Origin: Hemerocallis citrina
Lineage: Eukaryota > Streptophyta > Magnoliopsida > Asparagales > Asphodelaceae
Assembly: GCA_017893485.1 (NCBI GenBank)
Contig: CM030358.1
Span: 145,094,393 to 145,158,392 of the forward strand
Reading direction: 5' to 3'
Length of the DNA stretch: 64,000 nucleotides
The position numbers and the translations under genes were made by a program. This document shows, piece by piece, positions 55,061 through 64,000 of the stretch. Below the pieces are notes generated by a model, which was not told the DNA's origin, searched no databases, and saw only the letters and a program-made list of their open reading frames with translations. Every line of letters starts with the position of its first letter. The first letter of the stretch is position 1.

Positions 55061-55859
55061 TGATGCGGTTTATTTCTGGGAGACGTGTGGATGCACCAGG
55101 TGTGAGTTCGGACTCGATTTGTATTTGAAGGAGAATGCTGCTCGTCTGCCGACCCTTGACTGACCGGGTGGAGTTCGTGGCGACCTCGGGGTGGCTCGGA
55201 GATCTGGGCTCGGATCAGAGGATTCGGATCTGAGGTCTTGTGTACCTGCAGACGGTCCTGAAACACCGGGATTTGTCCCGGTGGCGGACCCTCCGACGAT
55301 CTAGTCAGTCTCTGTGAGAGAGTAGCAATAACTAGGTGAATTTAAGTGGCAAAAGATTGATTACCTCCAAAAGGTGGTGAGGGTCTAGTATTTATAGAGA
55401 ATCCCAACCGGGTTTGGATCCGTTTGGGGGCCGGGTCTGAACCTGAAAGCCCATGGGCCTGTCGTGGCATAAGGCCCAGGGGGTTTAGGGCTGACGTGGC
55501 AATACCAGGAGTGGTATAGGGCTGACGTGGCAAAGCCCTGAGCGGTATAGAGCTGACATGGCTGATCGTGGGTCTTTTGTGCTTCTGGGAGAATCGGAGG
55601 GCCTAGGCTGCGCCAGGTCAACCCCCTGCTTTGCTAGAGAGAGGGGGAGGGGCGGCTTATGGGGCTGTCACGGGTCAGAGACCGAGGACAACTGAGGCTC
55701 GTCGGATACGAGGAGGCTGGCTCCGGGGGGGGTGCACTTGAGGTTCGGTGCCGACCCTGTAATGGTTCGAAGCCGAGCTAGATTGCTATTTTTACCTTTC
55801 TCGAGGGAGCGTTGTATTGGGCCCTGGTTGGGCCCGCAGGCCATTTTTACACTACCACA
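55061..55859 (-). repeat. Element D 3' LTR
   Basis: 799 bp, homologous to the B LTRs. The TATA box (minus) is at 55389-55397. ACGTGGC words at about 55495 and 55526 remain from an array of four. Its inner end adjoins the polypurine tract (CAGGAGTGGGGGGCTTG on minus). Confidence 0.93.
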
Positions 55860-55949
55860 CAAGCCCCCCACTCCTGCGGGGGGTGCGGGAGCTAGCCGGG
55901 GAGGAGTGTTCATGGTTGTGGAAATGGGATGGCAAATCGTTGAATCGTC

Positions 55950-56760
55950 CGGAGGAGAGTATCCTGGTGCCCGGCCCAGCCTCGATATGACGAGGGATTA
56001 CGCGTTTGACAAAGGCGATGCGAGACGTTGTTTCTCCCTGAGAAGGAGGCCCTGGTGCACGACCGAACCTCGAGATGACGAGGGTTTATGTGTCGGCAAG
56101 GGTGATGGCGAGCCGTTGCTTCTTCCTGAGAAGAGTACCCTGGTGCCAGACCGAACCTCGTGATGAGGAGAGATTATGGGTCGGTAAGGGTGATGGCGAG
56201 CCGGTGATTCTTCCTAAGAAGAAGGCCCTGGTGCTCGACCGAACCTCGAGATGACGAGGGATTATGTGTCGGCAAGGGTGGTGGCAAGCCGTTGTTTCTT
56301 CCTGAGAAGAGTACCCTGGTGCTCGACCGCACCTCGAGAAGACGAGGGATTATGTGTCGGCAAGGGTGATGGCGAGCCGGTGATTCTTCCTAAGAAGAAG
56401 GCCCTGGTGCTCGACCGCACCTCGAGATGACGAGGGATTATGTGTCGGCAAGGGTGATGGCGAGCCGTTGTTTCTTCCTGAGAAGAGTACCCTGGTGCAC
56501 GACCGCACCTCGAGAAGACGAGGGATTATGTGTCGGCAAGGGTGATGGCGAGCCAGTGATTCTTCCTAAGAAGAAGGCCCTGGTGCTCGACCGCACCTCG
56601 AGAGGACGAGGGATTATGTGTCGGCAAGGGTGATGGCTAGCCGTTGTTTCTTCCTGAGAAGAGTACCCTGGTGCACGACCGCACCTCGAGAAGACGAGGG
56701 ATTATGTGTCGGCAAGGGTGATGGCGAGCCGGTGATTCTTCCTGAGAAGAAGGTTTGAAC
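55950..56760 (+). repeat. Element D tandem array: 88-bp monomers (about nine)
   Basis: The anchor ctcg in acctcgaga or acctcgtga recurs at 56069, 56157, 56245, 56333, 56421, 56509, 56597 and 56685, steps of exactly 88 bp. Alternate monomers resemble each other (gtgattcttcctaaga against ttgtttcttcctgaga), so the dimer order of B is visible here too. Confidence 0.95.
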
Positions 56761-56935
56761 CGTGTGGTCTGTCGCTTTAGCGGAGTCTTGATGGTGCTTC
56801 CGGGATTCGTGTGATGGTCCATTTTTCCAGGGGCATTAAATGACGCTGCCAGCCTGGACGCAGGTGGCGCATGGGCTTCCGCAGATTGGCTTTCCCAATG
56901 TCATAAAGGCGGGTCTTGGGGGAGGCTATAAATAC

Positions 56936-56944
56936 CTCTCCCTC
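56936..56944 (+). promoter_or_regulatory. Distal TATA box upstream of the element D antisense gene
   Basis: CTATAAATA in ggaggctataaatacctc, preceded by ccaatgtcataaaggc. It is the same context as B 28833. Confidence 0.55.
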
Positions 56945-56949
56945 CCCTG

Positions 56950-57530
56950 GCGGGTTTGATCACAGCAAGGGTGGTTCAACGGCCCCCTGAGGTGTCTGCT
57001 TCGGCGGGTGTCTCTCTTCTAGAAAACTTTGTTATGGCGCCAAGGGGCCTCGAATCGGTGGCGACTCTGCCGTCTGGATCCTTTCTCGGGTCAGACGACT
57101 CTCATGCGGATGTCTGGCCCGAGAAAGATCGGGACGGGAGGGGCATCCATCGTGTCCTGGCTCTGGGGGTGAAGAGCCTCGGATATGCGGATCGATCTTT
57201 ATTCTTGGTAGGGTTCTAGGTGATGGTGGCTTTCCTCCCACCCTCGAACAATTCGGGGTTTCGGTCGACGAGGCCTTAAGTCCCGATCTGTTCGAGGGTG
57301 AGAGAGGAGCCGACCGAGCTCTGGAACCTGGGGCGCAGGCGGTGGTGGCTTTCCTGCCACCCGGGAACGATTTGGGGTTTTCGGCTGCCGAGGCTGTAAG
57401 CCCCAAGTTGTTCGCGGGTGAGAGGGGAGCCTGCCGAGTCCTGTAGCCTTAAATCTAAAAAAAAAATTTCGCTGAGCACTTCATCCGGCCCGAACCCTGT
57501 GTCTGGTTGCCAGCCTGGCACTGGATGACG
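56950..57530 (+). other. Element D leader region with a two-copy repeat
   Basis: Units of about 118 bp at 57222-57337 and 57345-57450 share tggctttcctsccaccc and gggtgagagrggagcc. No convincing gene. Confidence 0.6.
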
Positions 57531-57535
57531 TCAGA

Positions 57536-57543
57536 AGCCCATG
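57536..57543 (+). promoter_or_regulatory. Perfect TGACGTCA palindrome in the antisense-gene promoter of D
   Basis: The bZIP-type palindrome lies about 95 bp before the proximal TATA box, with a further gaggacgtggc at about 57549. B has the decayed forms tgatgtca and gaggatgtggc at the same places. Confidence 0.5.
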
Positions 57544-57632
57544 TTTCGAGGACGTGGCACAGTTTTCTAGGCGGCCGCTACACGCCAATCGGTGAACAGT
57601 AATTGCAGAAATCGAGGAGTCGTTTCTTCCCT

Positions 57633-57640
57633 CTATAAAT
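57633..57640 (+). promoter_or_regulatory. Proximal TATA box of the element D antisense gene
   Basis: CTATAAAT, 171 bp before the ATG, in a context nearly identical to B (aaatcgaggagtcg before, CT-rich after). Confidence 0.65.
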
Positions 57641-57803
57641 GTTCCCCCCTCTCCTCCTATCGTCCACTTCTCACTTCGCCTCTTTCTCTTCCTAACAGAT
57701 TTCCCAACATCTCAGTCTTCGTTCCTACCCTTCGCTGTATCAAGTTCGTTCTTCCGAGGCGACCCCCGGTCTGTTGGTAAGTTTGTTTTTAGTTTAGGCA
57801 TAG

Positions 57804-59985
57804 ATGGATAGGGCTCAGTCGGGCTCGTTGGCATCGTCGTGTGGGGGGGGTGCAAATTCCGCCTCCAGACTGACTTTGCGGGAGGAGTCGGATCTCGAGG
57901 GGGAGTCTGTTGGTGAGGAACAGCCAGTGTATGACGTGAAGCCGCTGCGGTCTCGGAGGCTTTTTGTTGTGGAGAGTAGTGATTCTGAGGAGGAGGGGGG
58001 TGGTAGTTCTGCCGAAGTTCAGATTCTACGGATGGTTTCTGGAGAGGAAGGGGGAGCCGAAGGGGCTCAGATAGGAGGTCAGGGCGTGGGCTCGAGCTCC
58101 ATGCCGATAGGTCTGGGGCGACTATCTACCCCCTCCCCTGAACGGACCAAGAAGAAGAAGAGGGCTCCGAAGAAGCGGGGGTCGAGGATTGGGGGCTCGA
58201 GTCAGGCGCCTGTTGACTTGACGACAGGGTCACCCCTACGGTCTAAGCCGTTCCGTCGGTACCCCGACGATCTTTCTGATAAGGAGGAGTGTGGGGTTCA
58301 ACCGTCGTCGCCGAGCCGGAAGAAGGTGATAATGGACGCATTTCCGACCGTTCTAGAGGCAGGTAACTTAGAGGCTTTGCGGTTGGCATACCATATAGGG
58401 TCCGGCTATGAGCTCATGTTGCCGAGCTCCACTCTTCGACCGACTGACCCTCTGCCGGATCAGTATTGCGTCTTCCCCGTGGATGCCTTTATCTCTGGCT
58501 TTAGGTTGCCCGTTCACCCGTTCGTCCGAGAGGTGCTGAACTGGGCGTCCTTGGCGCCGATGCAGTACGGGCCCAATTCCTGGAAGCAGATCATCTGCTT
58601 CGTGTTGTTGTGCGGGGAGCAGAGGGTACCTCTTCGGTTGAACGTCTTCCGAGCGATGATGATGATTGGTTCGTCGGCTGAGGGTATCTATTACATTTCG
58701 CCCCGGGGCAAGTCGAAGTTTGTTCATGGTCACCCGGACTCCATCAAGGAGTGGAAGAAGAAGTATCTAGTGATCCGGAGTGAGGAACCTTGGGATATTC
58801 CCACTCGGTGGAATCACTATAAGCCGAGCTATAAAACGCCGAGGTCGAGGGACCTGACTGCCGAGGAGTGGGGTTTTGTTGAGCGTCTCCGTTTGTCATA
58901 TAGCGTCGACTGGGCGAAGGTGACCGAGGGCCACTTGACGAATGCCGGACTGAGCCCGGCCGATCCATGTATGTAGTTGTTTCTTTCTTTTTGGCGTTGT
59001 TGTTCCTCCGTGCTCATTGTCCTTACTGGACTTTTTCACAGGTATGGATCCTGAGTCGATTAAGGCGAGGAGGCGCGAAATGAAAAAGGAGGAGACCGAG
59101 AGGAAGGCGAAGACGAGGGGGTCGTCCCAGGGGGTTATCGAGGCCTCTGTTCAGCCGAGGGCAAAAAGGACTCGCTCGGAGACGGTCCAGGACGCGGCGG
59201 TTCAGGGCGATCCGGACCAGGGTAAGGTAACCGATCTTGATAAGGGGAAGGGCCCTCCGGCGGATCCGGAGATAGAGGAGAGGCTCCGGCGGCCGTGGGT
59301 GCCGGATTGGTCGATTCGCGAGGGAGACAGTTTGACCCGAGGGCGGCAAGCCGTCGAGGTGGCGAGTAAGTTGGCGACCCCCCGGGATCGCTCGGAGATG
59401 AAGGCCGAGTCCCTGGACGCGGCGTATACACGCCTCGCACAGGCCAATGTGCTGGTAAGTTTGTCAACCTCTCTTGTTCCGCAATCACGTTGTAAAGGAG
59501 GCTTCCTTAGTTGTGCTTGGTGATTACAGGCGACCGTGCAGGGGGCCCACGTGAAGGGCCTTTACGAGGCTGCTTTGAAGCGGGAGCGCGATAGGGCGGA
59601 CAAGGCCGAGCAGGAGACGAAGGTGATGAAGACAGAACTCGAAGGCTCTCAGAAGAGGGAGCAAGAGATGAAGGCGGCATTCGACAAGGAGAGGGGGGAA
59701 TGGGCGGAGAAGATGGCGGCCCAGGAGAAGGAGTTTGCCAAGGAGCTGAAAGAGTTGACAAAGACGAGTCAGCTTCTGGTGGTCAAGGCCCAAGACGAGT
59801 GTTATGCGAAGGCACTCAGCCACGTGAAGCACTTCCACCCGGCCCTTGATCTGTCGAACTTCGAGTATGACATGGAGGTCGACGGGACACTGAAGATTCC
59901 CAGCGAAGGAGCTGCTCCCGACCCACCCGTCGACCCCCTCGTGGACCCGCATACCGATGCAGAGGTGGGAAAACAGACTGTGTAG
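57804..59985 (+). CDS. Element D antisense gene ORF1, intact: Transposase_28-like domain plus coiled coil, 677 aa in three exons
   Basis: Exons 57804-58968, 59042-59454 and 59530-59985 join without any stop or shift; introns of 73 and 75 nt start gtatgt and gtaagt and end cacag and tacag, phases 1 and 0. Residues 1-160 are acidic/Ser-rich with a KKKRAPKKR patch (possible nuclear signal); about 193-335 is the conserved domain (FPVDAFISGFRLPVHPF, YGPNSWKQIICF, DSIKEWKKKYLVIRSEEPW); exon 2 is basic with MKKEETERKAK and ends near WVPDWSIREGD; exon 3 is a coiled coil, then DECYAKALSHVKHF and an acidic Pro/Asp tail. It is transcribed opposite to the retroelement. Function unknown; a DNA- or RNA-binding helper of the element is one possibility. 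Confidence 0.9.
58969..59041 (+). other. Element D antisense gene intron 1
   Basis: 73 nt, phase 1, pyrimidine-rich before the acceptor. Same site as in A, B and C. Confidence 0.88.
59455..59529 (+). other. Element D antisense gene intron 2
   Basis: 75 nt, phase 0, gtaagt to tacag. Same site as in A, B and C. Confidence 0.88.
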
Positions 59986-60200
59986 TTTTTGGTCTTTCTA
60001 TTTTCTCCCCTCGATTGTATTTGCCTTCTGCGGACTGGCCACCGCATTTTTTGTAAGAAGTGATTCGATTTTCAGAATAAAAATGATTTTTGACCGGCCA
60101 AGTGTTTTGACTTCGGGTGTTTCCTGGCTCTCCTTGCCTATGCGTTTTGAGTTGGCCGGTTTTCTTGTGGGCTGCGGATCTTCTTCCCGAGGCGGACCCC

Positions 60201-60710
60201 CGCCGCTCCGACGTGGCGTGGCTCCAGAGCAAAGTTGAGTCCCTGGTGGCCACGTTGGTTCGCTACCGAAAGGGGGCTTGTGATACTGACGCGGCTCTTA
60301 ATTATTACCGGAATAAGTCTGAGGCCTTGAGGGAGGAGGCGAGCCGGCTGAGGAGGGCGATGGTGGAACGGGACCTAGGAGGCGTCGGTTTTGGACATAC
60401 CATGTCGAACGCCTCGGTGCAGAGGCCCCCTTCCGAGAGGTTACTTCGTGATGTCATAGTGGAGAAGGAGATGGAGATACACCGCTACAAGACGATGCTG
60501 GGCGTCTCGTCCTCTTCTTCCGTGGGTCGGCGAGCGGATGGAGTTCCTTCCGCGCTGCTCCTGCTGGAGCGCATGCGACCGGGGGATACTCAGAGCTCCG
60601 TGGCTGGTGCGTCGACCGCGGCTGAGCCGGTGGACCGGGATGACGATGAGAGGGCTCCTAGCCGTTCGGTCGGAGTGGTCCTGCCCTTTGTTGGACCCCC
60701 GGGGCCCTAA
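60201..60710 (+). CDS. Element D antisense ORF2: coiled-coil exon
   Basis: The frame is open from 60117 to the stop at 60710, but similarity to ORF2 of A and C is clear only from about 60216 (VAWLQSKVESLVATL). It shares with them RRAMVERDLGGVGF, matching the RRIMIDRGIEVTHY type, and LLRDVIVEKEMEIHRYK. There is no convincing ATG for this region, so entry by splicing is likely; cggacccccgccgctccgac upstream offers no obvious acceptor. It is deleted in B. Confidence 0.5.
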   Translation, partial: RRSDVAWLQSKVESLVATLVRYRKGACDTDAALNYYRNKSEALREEASRLRRAMVERDLGGVGFGHTMSNASVQRPPSERLLRDVIVEKEMEIHRYKTMLGVSSSSSVGRRADGVPSALLLLERMRPGDTQSSVAGASTAAEPVDRDDDERAPSRSVGVVLPFVGPPGP

Positions 60711-61198
60711 GATGGTAGCTTCCTTCGGCTTGAGATGAGGGGAGCGGTCCTGTAACGGTCATTACTTGTTTTTTCATACTCAACTAAAGGTATGAATAAA
60801 GAATTCTTTTTTCCCTTTCGCTTTACTTAGGAATGCGGTAAGCGTTGGCGGAGGCGCGGTTCGGCTTCTTTGGTTTGTGAGGGATCAACGCGGGGCCTTG
60901 GGAAGGGCCCCTGGCCCGAAGCTGGGTTGGGCCTACCGAGGTACTGAGGACGGTACCGGAGTGAGGGTTCGGGGACCGCTCCCGATGTTGGGCGTTTAAG
61001 TTGGATCTGCCGAATCATTTGGGGTTTTGTCAAAAAAAGAAAAACAAGGGATTCCTTTCATACCAGATGGGGGGGGGGGGGTCGTCGAAGCCGCCCTTTA
61101 CATATGAGAGTTTACAAAGGGTTTTTCATACAATAGCCAAGTTAGACCTTATGTATGCTTCTCTAGGAACTTCGTTAGGGGCTCGGCGTTTGGTTAAG
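60711..61198. other. Element D untranslated region between ORF2 and the pol remnant
   Basis: No gene. A polyadenylation-like gaataaaga is at about 60794, after ORF2. A G-run (61070-61081) and cctttacatat correspond to a similar stretch in B (32525-32560). Confidence 0.55.
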
Positions 61199-61545
61199 GA
61201 TCTTCGGATGGGAGTGGCCCAGGGCTGGTGTCATCTTGAAGCCAAGTACCGAAGACCAGAAGCCGGAGGTGATGGACTTCCATGAGTACTGTCTGATCGA
61301 GACCCTCGAAGGAGGAAGGGGCGAGTTTGGACGGTGCGTCTGCTTGAGCGTTCTGTGCCCGGGGGACTCTGCTAACTGTGGCGCAGCTGAAGGATGCCGG
61401 GGGTCGTTGGACTGTCGTCGAGCCTCCAATCATGCACTCATCGCTGGCCTCGTATTCCCTGGTGATCTGTTTGACCATGAGCTGGGATTTGCTGAAGAGA
61501 TCCCAGATACGTCGGAGGGCTTTTAAGCGAAGATATCTTCGTTGC
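61199..61545 (-). pseudogene. Element D RNase H C-terminal remnant
   Basis: FSKSQLMVKQITREYEASDECM and, after a shift, QNAQADAPSKLAPSSFEGLDQTVLMEV correspond to the end of RNase H in A (SDSQLVVNQVLSEYEACDD ... NAQADALSKL). Here the conserved Gln codon is CAG. RT and the first part of RNase H are missing between this and the protease, which places one deletion edge. Confidence 0.8.
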
Positions 61546-61583
61546 GGCCTACGCGGGCGGTGCTGCGAGCGGCTTATCCGGAA

Positions 61584-63845
61584 CTACTTTGATTCCTCCT
61601 TGGCGTCGAACAGGGCCTCTTCTGGTTCGTCGAAAGGCTCGGGAGCTGGGCCATCTCTCTCGGGTGCGAGTTCGGTGGCGTCGAGAGGGAACACACCCTC
61701 TCCGACGGCCGTCATATAGCACGACTGCGCGACTTCATGGCTCCCTCGGGCGATGCCTACCCCTTGGTGGGTGGGGAATTTGAGTTTTAGATGGTAGGCC
61801 GAAGGCACCGCTTGGAGGGAGGTCAGTCCAGGTCGGCCGAGAACGGCGTTGTAAGCTGTCTTGAAGTTGACAATCATGAAGTCCATGAATTCGGTCCTCT
61901 CGACAGGAGCCGACCCTGCGGTGACCTCGAGGGTAACAATCCCTTCTATTGCGACAGGGGCGCCGAAGAATCCATGCAACGGGTATCTGGCGGGCTTGAG
62001 CTTTCCACCGGGTAATTTGAGGCTCTCGAAGGTTTTGCGGAAAAGAATATTAACTGAGCTACCGTTGTCAACGAGGATTCGGCGTACCTCGCAGTTAGCC
62101 ACGTGGAGGCTGATGACGAGGGCATCGCAGTGGGGTAGGTGAACGTCTTCGAGGTCTTCTTCTGAGAAGCTGACTGGCCCCGGCTGTGGCTTGGACGAGG
62201 GGTTGTTTTGGACAGCATTCGCCTCTTGGAGGAGGGCTTTTCGGGCTGTATTTGACCCTCCCCCTATCGGCCCTCCGTGGACATAGTGCAAGATGAATGG
62301 CGTGTCCGTGGTTCCCTTGGACCCGAGATCCTGTTCACGGAGGTGGGTCGTCGTATGGTTCGGGGGCGAGAGTCTCCGTCTCCTGTCGTCTTGCCGATCC
62401 CGGCGGCCTTCTCGGGTGAACTGCCGGAGGAACCCTTGTGAGACGAGTTCCTCAATTTCGTCTTTCAGGGCTCGGCATTGATTGGTATCGTGCCCATGGT
62501 CTCTGTGGAAGCGACAGTAGAAGCGCTGGTCTTGATTCCTGTTGCCATTAGGTCGGGGAGGTAGTCGGACGATGCCTTCGTCTTCGACTTCCAAGAGGAT
62601 GGCGGATAGGTTGTGGGTCAAGGGAGTGTATCTCTCGGAGCGGGGGACCGGCGGGACCTTCTTCATGGCCCCCGCGCCCCTCGGAGCTTTCTTTGATGGT
62701 TCGACCTCTCCGACCTTCCTCTTTCCCTTGTCGATGGCCTCCCGGGTATCTTCAGGATTAAGGGCCTCTTCTGCCCTGATGTATTTTTAGACCCTGTTGA
62801 GGAGATCGGGAAAGTCGACGGGGGGCCTCTTCGCCAGCGAAGCTTTCAGCTGTCCATGACGAACGTTGTGCCGAAAGGCCGCCGAGGCAACGCCTGGTTC
62901 AAGAGAGGGGACCGACCTCGCCTCCGTAGTAAATCTTCGGACGAACACTCTGAGGGATTCTCCCTCTATCTGCTTGAGCCCCAGTAAAGAAGCGCTAGTT
63001 CTCTCCGCCTTCCGGCTGGTGACGAAGTGGGCGAGAAAATTGCCCTCTAGTTGGTCGAAGGAGTAAATGGAGCCGGGAGCGAGCTTTGAGAACCATTCAC
63101 GAGCCGGACCTCGAAGGGTGGCCGGGAAGGCTCGGCACAGCAGGGGATCTGAGGCGCTGTGAATCATCATGAGGGTCTTGAAGCCCTCCACGTGATCAGC
63201 AGGATCTCCCTCGCCGTCGTAGGTCTCGAACTGAGGAAGTCGGAAGTCCCGGAGTATTTCTGCCTGGAGGATGGGGGCGGAGAAGGGAGGTCGGATAGGT
63301 CTGTACCCCTGAGCCGCTCTTTGGCCGTCGTCCCCTATGTGATCGAGGCGATCTTCCATTCCTTGGAGGCGCCTTAAGAGTATGTCATTGCCTTCTGGCT
63401 GGATTGTTGATGGTCGGGACATGCTGGCCTCGGAGTCCGACCTGGTTTGGGAACGGAGTGTTTCTCCCCTGGGGGCCCGTCGGAGGGCCCCGAGAATTTC
63501 TCTTCGGAAGTCCTGGAACTCCTCCTGAGTGACGGGGGCTCCCTCGACCCTGTTGGGCTGGCCAGCAGGCTGCCTTCTGATACGGCTGAGTGCGGGCCTC
63601 CGTCTCTCGGGCGGTGGTCGTGGATGGTTCGGGGCCGGGTTGGAAGCGGCCCTTCCCCTGCTGCGGGTGATTTGACGGTTAACGATTATTCCTCGTAGGT
63701 CGGGCTGGACCGTACGGGTGGCGCTTTGCCGGGATCCCTGACGGGAATCCCCATGCCTTGATGCGCGTGGCCCGGCATTGGTATTTGGTGGGGGTGTGTC
63801 CCGTCGGTTGACGGTGGACGCGGCCTCCTGGCCCCTGGAGGCCAT
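61584..63845 (-). pseudogene. Element D gag-protease, one stop
   Basis: From the ATG at 63845 (MASRGQEAAS) one frame runs to 61584 with a single TAA at 62787-62789. gag core: FKTLMMIHSASDPLL and GPAREWFSKLAP; knuckle CRFHRDHGHDTNQC (Cys-X2-His-X4-His-X4-Cys); protease with [13 protein letters not shown] and FGAPVAIEGIVTL; the frame ends FDAKEESK. The protease is intact here, unlike in B. A longer reading from a TTG inside the primer site is not needed. Confidence 0.9.
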
Positions 63846-63910
63846 AGGAGTTCGGCTACCGAGGTCGCTCGATGGTTGGGCTCGGATCGGCTTCTGAAGC
63901 AAAGTTCCCA

Positions 63911-63923
63911 CAGACGGCGCCAA
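63911..63923 (-). other. Element D primer binding site
   Basis: TTGGCGCCGTCTG (minus), two bases from the LTR. TGGCGCCGT fits the tRNA-Asp 3' end. Confidence 0.8.
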
Positions 63924-63925
63924 CC

Positions 63926-64000
63926 TGATGCGGTTTATTTCTGGGAGACGTGTGGATGCACCAGGTGTGAGTTCGGACTCGATTTGTATTTGAAGGAGAA
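63926..64000 (-). repeat. Element D 5' LTR, first 75 bp visible
   Basis: Identical over all 75 visible bases to 55061-55135. The rest is beyond the window. Confidence 0.93.

Larger units (their letters stand above)
55061..64000 (-). mobile_element. Element D: non-autonomous Ty3/gypsy element of the B family, truncated by the window end
   Basis: In element order from the right: 5' LTR starting at 63926 (only 75 bp visible, identical there to the other LTR), primer site, gag-PR 63845-61584, RNase H remnant, antisense genes on plus (57804-60710), 88-bp repeats, polypurine tract, 3' LTR 55859-55061. RT and integrase are missing. It is inserted in an hAT pseudogene; the target duplication cannot be tested because the right flank is outside. 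Confidence 0.92.

Noticed and set aside
56956..57219. 87-codon frame before the D antisense gene
   Set aside because: Not conserved in B and without motifs; it lies in the leader region.

Overview
The window looks like nuclear DNA from a flowering plant. It has one host gene with introns, a SINAT-type RING E3 ligase on the minus strand, with its three exons between 2315 and 9051. Almost everything to the right of that gene is a nest of transposable elements. The species cannot be named from this sequence.

Layout: (1) 1-1765, the 3' part of an old hAT transposase gene and its probable 3' terminal repeat. (2) 2315-9051, the SINAT gene. Its introns hold a canonical 219-bp Helitron (3285-3503), a local duplication of the start of exon 2 (4101-4433) and a probable Mutator-like non-autonomous element (about 6129-6738). 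(3) From about 9763 to about 51838, an old inverted-repeat element (F) that was split by later insertions. Retroelement A (9905-24003, target duplication GCAAC) lies in its left part. A 4.3-kb probable solo LTR (E, 24722-51498 in three pieces) lies further right. E was itself hit by retroelement B (26801-35751, target duplication TTTCC) and retroelement C (36201-49708, target duplication GTACC). (4) 50572-53462, a 1454-bp tandem duplication across the E/F junction. (5) About 54085-55060, an hAT pseudogene interrupted by retroelement D (55061 to beyond the window end).

A to D are Ty3/gypsy LTR retrotransposons, TAT-like by architecture. All lie in the minus orientation, with a primer site resembling the tRNA-Asp 3' end. 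A and C form one family: about 14 kb, LTRs of about 595 bp, a full but decayed gag-pol. B and D form a second family: about 9 kb, LTRs of about 795 bp, in which reverse transcriptase and integrase are gone while gag stays long and readable. Every element also carries, on the opposite strand between pol and the 3' LTR, a gene with three exons, two short GT-AG introns at the same positions and phases, a TATA box and a tandem-repeat array upstream. Its product combines a domain like the one Pfam calls Transposase_28 with a basic middle and a coiled coil. In D it is fully open (677 codons), although D has no polymerase. Further coiled-coil exons follow it in A, C and D.

By eye the two LTRs of one element differ at about 33 of 592 sites in C, about 15 of 597 in A and about 5 of 792 in B. 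So C is the oldest insertion, and the pol-less B is the youngest that can be judged. The main idea to test is that these elements carry an antisense, intron-containing gene that is kept while polymerase genes are lost. Reverse transcription would not remove its introns, because they are in antisense orientation in the genomic RNA.
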